Below are positions 5,153-5,863 of a DNA stretch of 5,863 nt, one piece after another. The translations under genes were made by a program, and so were the position numbers. Origin of the DNA: Lentisphaerota bacterium (lineage in GTDB: Bacteria; Verrucomicrobiota; Lentisphaeria; Oligosphaerales; PUNB01); contig PUNB01000140.1 of assembly GCA_003552565.1 (NCBI GenBank), positions 1-5,863 of the forward strand, read 5' to 3'. The notes under the pieces were generated by a model. That model searched no databases, was not told where the DNA came from, and was given only the letters and a program-made list of their open reading frames with translations. Numbering within the stretch: position 1 is the first letter of the stretch; each line of letters opens with the position of its first letter.

Positions 5153-5863
5153 TTAGGAAACAGCGATAATAACAGCTCCGGCGATCATGACGGCGGCGGC
5201 CGCCAGATGTTTACGCACTTCTGTTTCTTGGAAAAAGTACGCTCCGATAATAATATTGAAGACTATGCTTATGCGTTTAATACTGACGACATAGGAAGTC
5301 AGGCCGGTCTCAAAGGCCAGGTTGGTGGTCAAGGCCACTCCGAAAACCGACAGCCCGAGCGCCAGCAGCATGAAGGTGCCGCGGCGGGGAAAGACGCTTA
5401 TTAAACTGCCGCCCCCCAGCAGATGGTAAAACAAGGTCAGAAGGCTGGCCAGCGGCAGGGAAAAAGCCAGGGTGAAGTAGGGTGACGAGTTTAGGAGCGC
5501 CAGCTTGAAATAAGGGCCGGCGACGGCGAAACAGGCGGCGGCGCCCAGCATGTAACGTGGGCCGGGGTCACGCAAAATCATGTAGAAAGGTTCAAGAAGA
5601 TGCCGGCGCGTACCCCGGCTGCCAAGATAATAGCTGCCCGCGACCACAATAATTATACCTGTCAGTCCAAGAAGATTCGGTTTTTCTCCCAGTATCAGCC
5701 AGCCTGTCAGCAGCAGAAAAACCGGCGTGAAAGAAAGCATCGGCACCGAGCCGCCCATGGAGGAGGAGCGCAGTGACCTTGACATCAGCATTATGGCGCA
5801 AACATCAATGACACAGGCAATGGGGATGGAGTAAAAAAAGGGATTGCCGAGGGGCGGAGTTTC
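5153..5863 (-). CDS. EamA/DMT-family transporter, 5' end outside window
   Basis: The frame is open from the right edge to the stop at 5153, giving 236 visible residues. The first ATG (5791) is not the start, because the 24 codons before it continue the protein with family-like sequence (PFFYSIPIACVIDVCAI). Repeated hydrophobic helices match the EamA/drug-metabolite transporter fold: SFTPVFLLLTGWLILGEKP ends the first half, and SIKRISIVFNIIIGAYFFQE near the C-terminus is the equivalent in the second. The family usually has ten helices and about 290 residues, so roughly 50 N-terminal residues are missing here. Inner-membrane export or uptake of a small metabolite is the family role; the substrate cannot be inferred. 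It lies 92 bases ahead of uvrC in the same direction. Confidence 0.88.
   Translation of the reverse strand, partial: ETPPLGNPFFYSIPIACVIDVCAIMLMSRSLRSSSMGGSVPMLSFTPVFLLLTGWLILGEKPNLLGLTGIIIVVAGSYYLGSRGTRRHLLEPFYMILRDPGPRYMLGAAACFAVAGPYFKLALLNSSPYFTLAFSLPLASLLTLFYHLLGGGSLISVFPRRGTFMLLALGLSVFGVALTTNLAFETGLTSYVVSIKRISIVFNIIIGAYFFQETEVRKHLAAAAVMIAGAVIIAVS

Noticed and set aside
5592..5801. Separate small gene near the right edge on the - strand
   Set aside because: It is an alternative frame of the transporter, whose membrane helices are read clearly in the other frame.

Overview
The window carries five protein genes and two repeat-rich intergenic zones. The likely host is a Gram-negative bacterium of the Planctomycetota-Verrucomicrobiota-Lentisphaerota/Kiritimatiellota type, or a similar environmental lineage. 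That placement is an inference from the type I sulfatase, the diverged pilin-like and secretin-like genes, the short UvrC, and the style of intergenic repeats; no marker gene here settles the taxonomy.

Layout. Positions 1-493 hold no gene. They are a mosaic of short-period repeats and inverted repeats: a 13-bp unit present three times and then three times inverted, an 8-bp unit in four copies, a perfect 8-bp hairpin, an AT-rich imperfect inverted repeat, and a 9-bp unit in three copies just before the next gene. A formylglycine-type sulfatase gene follows on the + strand (494-1960). All other genes are on the - strand. In transcription order they are: an EamA/DMT-family transporter whose start lies beyond the right edge (5863 to 5153), an unusually short uvrC (5060-3564), a compact secretin-like exported protein (3535-2570), and a small type IV pilin/pseudopilin-like protein (2439-1957). 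The pilin-like gene and the sulfatase gene converge and share a TTAA that supplies both stop codons. The 130-bp gap between the secretin-like and pilin-like genes holds two further short-period repeat arrays in opposite orientation, one of which runs into the stop codon of the secretin-like gene.

How the genes may work together. The secretin-like and pilin-like proteins belong to families that cooperate in type II secretion and type IV pili. Both are reduced: the secretin lacks much of its periplasmic repeats and its terminal lip region, and the pilin has lost the usual glycine and glutamate of the processing site. They may be a diverged envelope pair or accessory remnants. UvrC (nucleotide excision repair), the transporter and the sulfatase have no evident functional link to them.

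The most unusual signals are: (1) the family of short-period arrays, several of which seem to share one design; (2) the degenerate pilin and mini-secretin next to each other; (3) a UvrC lacking roughly 110 residues between its UVR domain and its RNase H-like nuclease domain while keeping all catalytic residues. No CRISPR array, tRNA, rRNA or transposase gene was seen.
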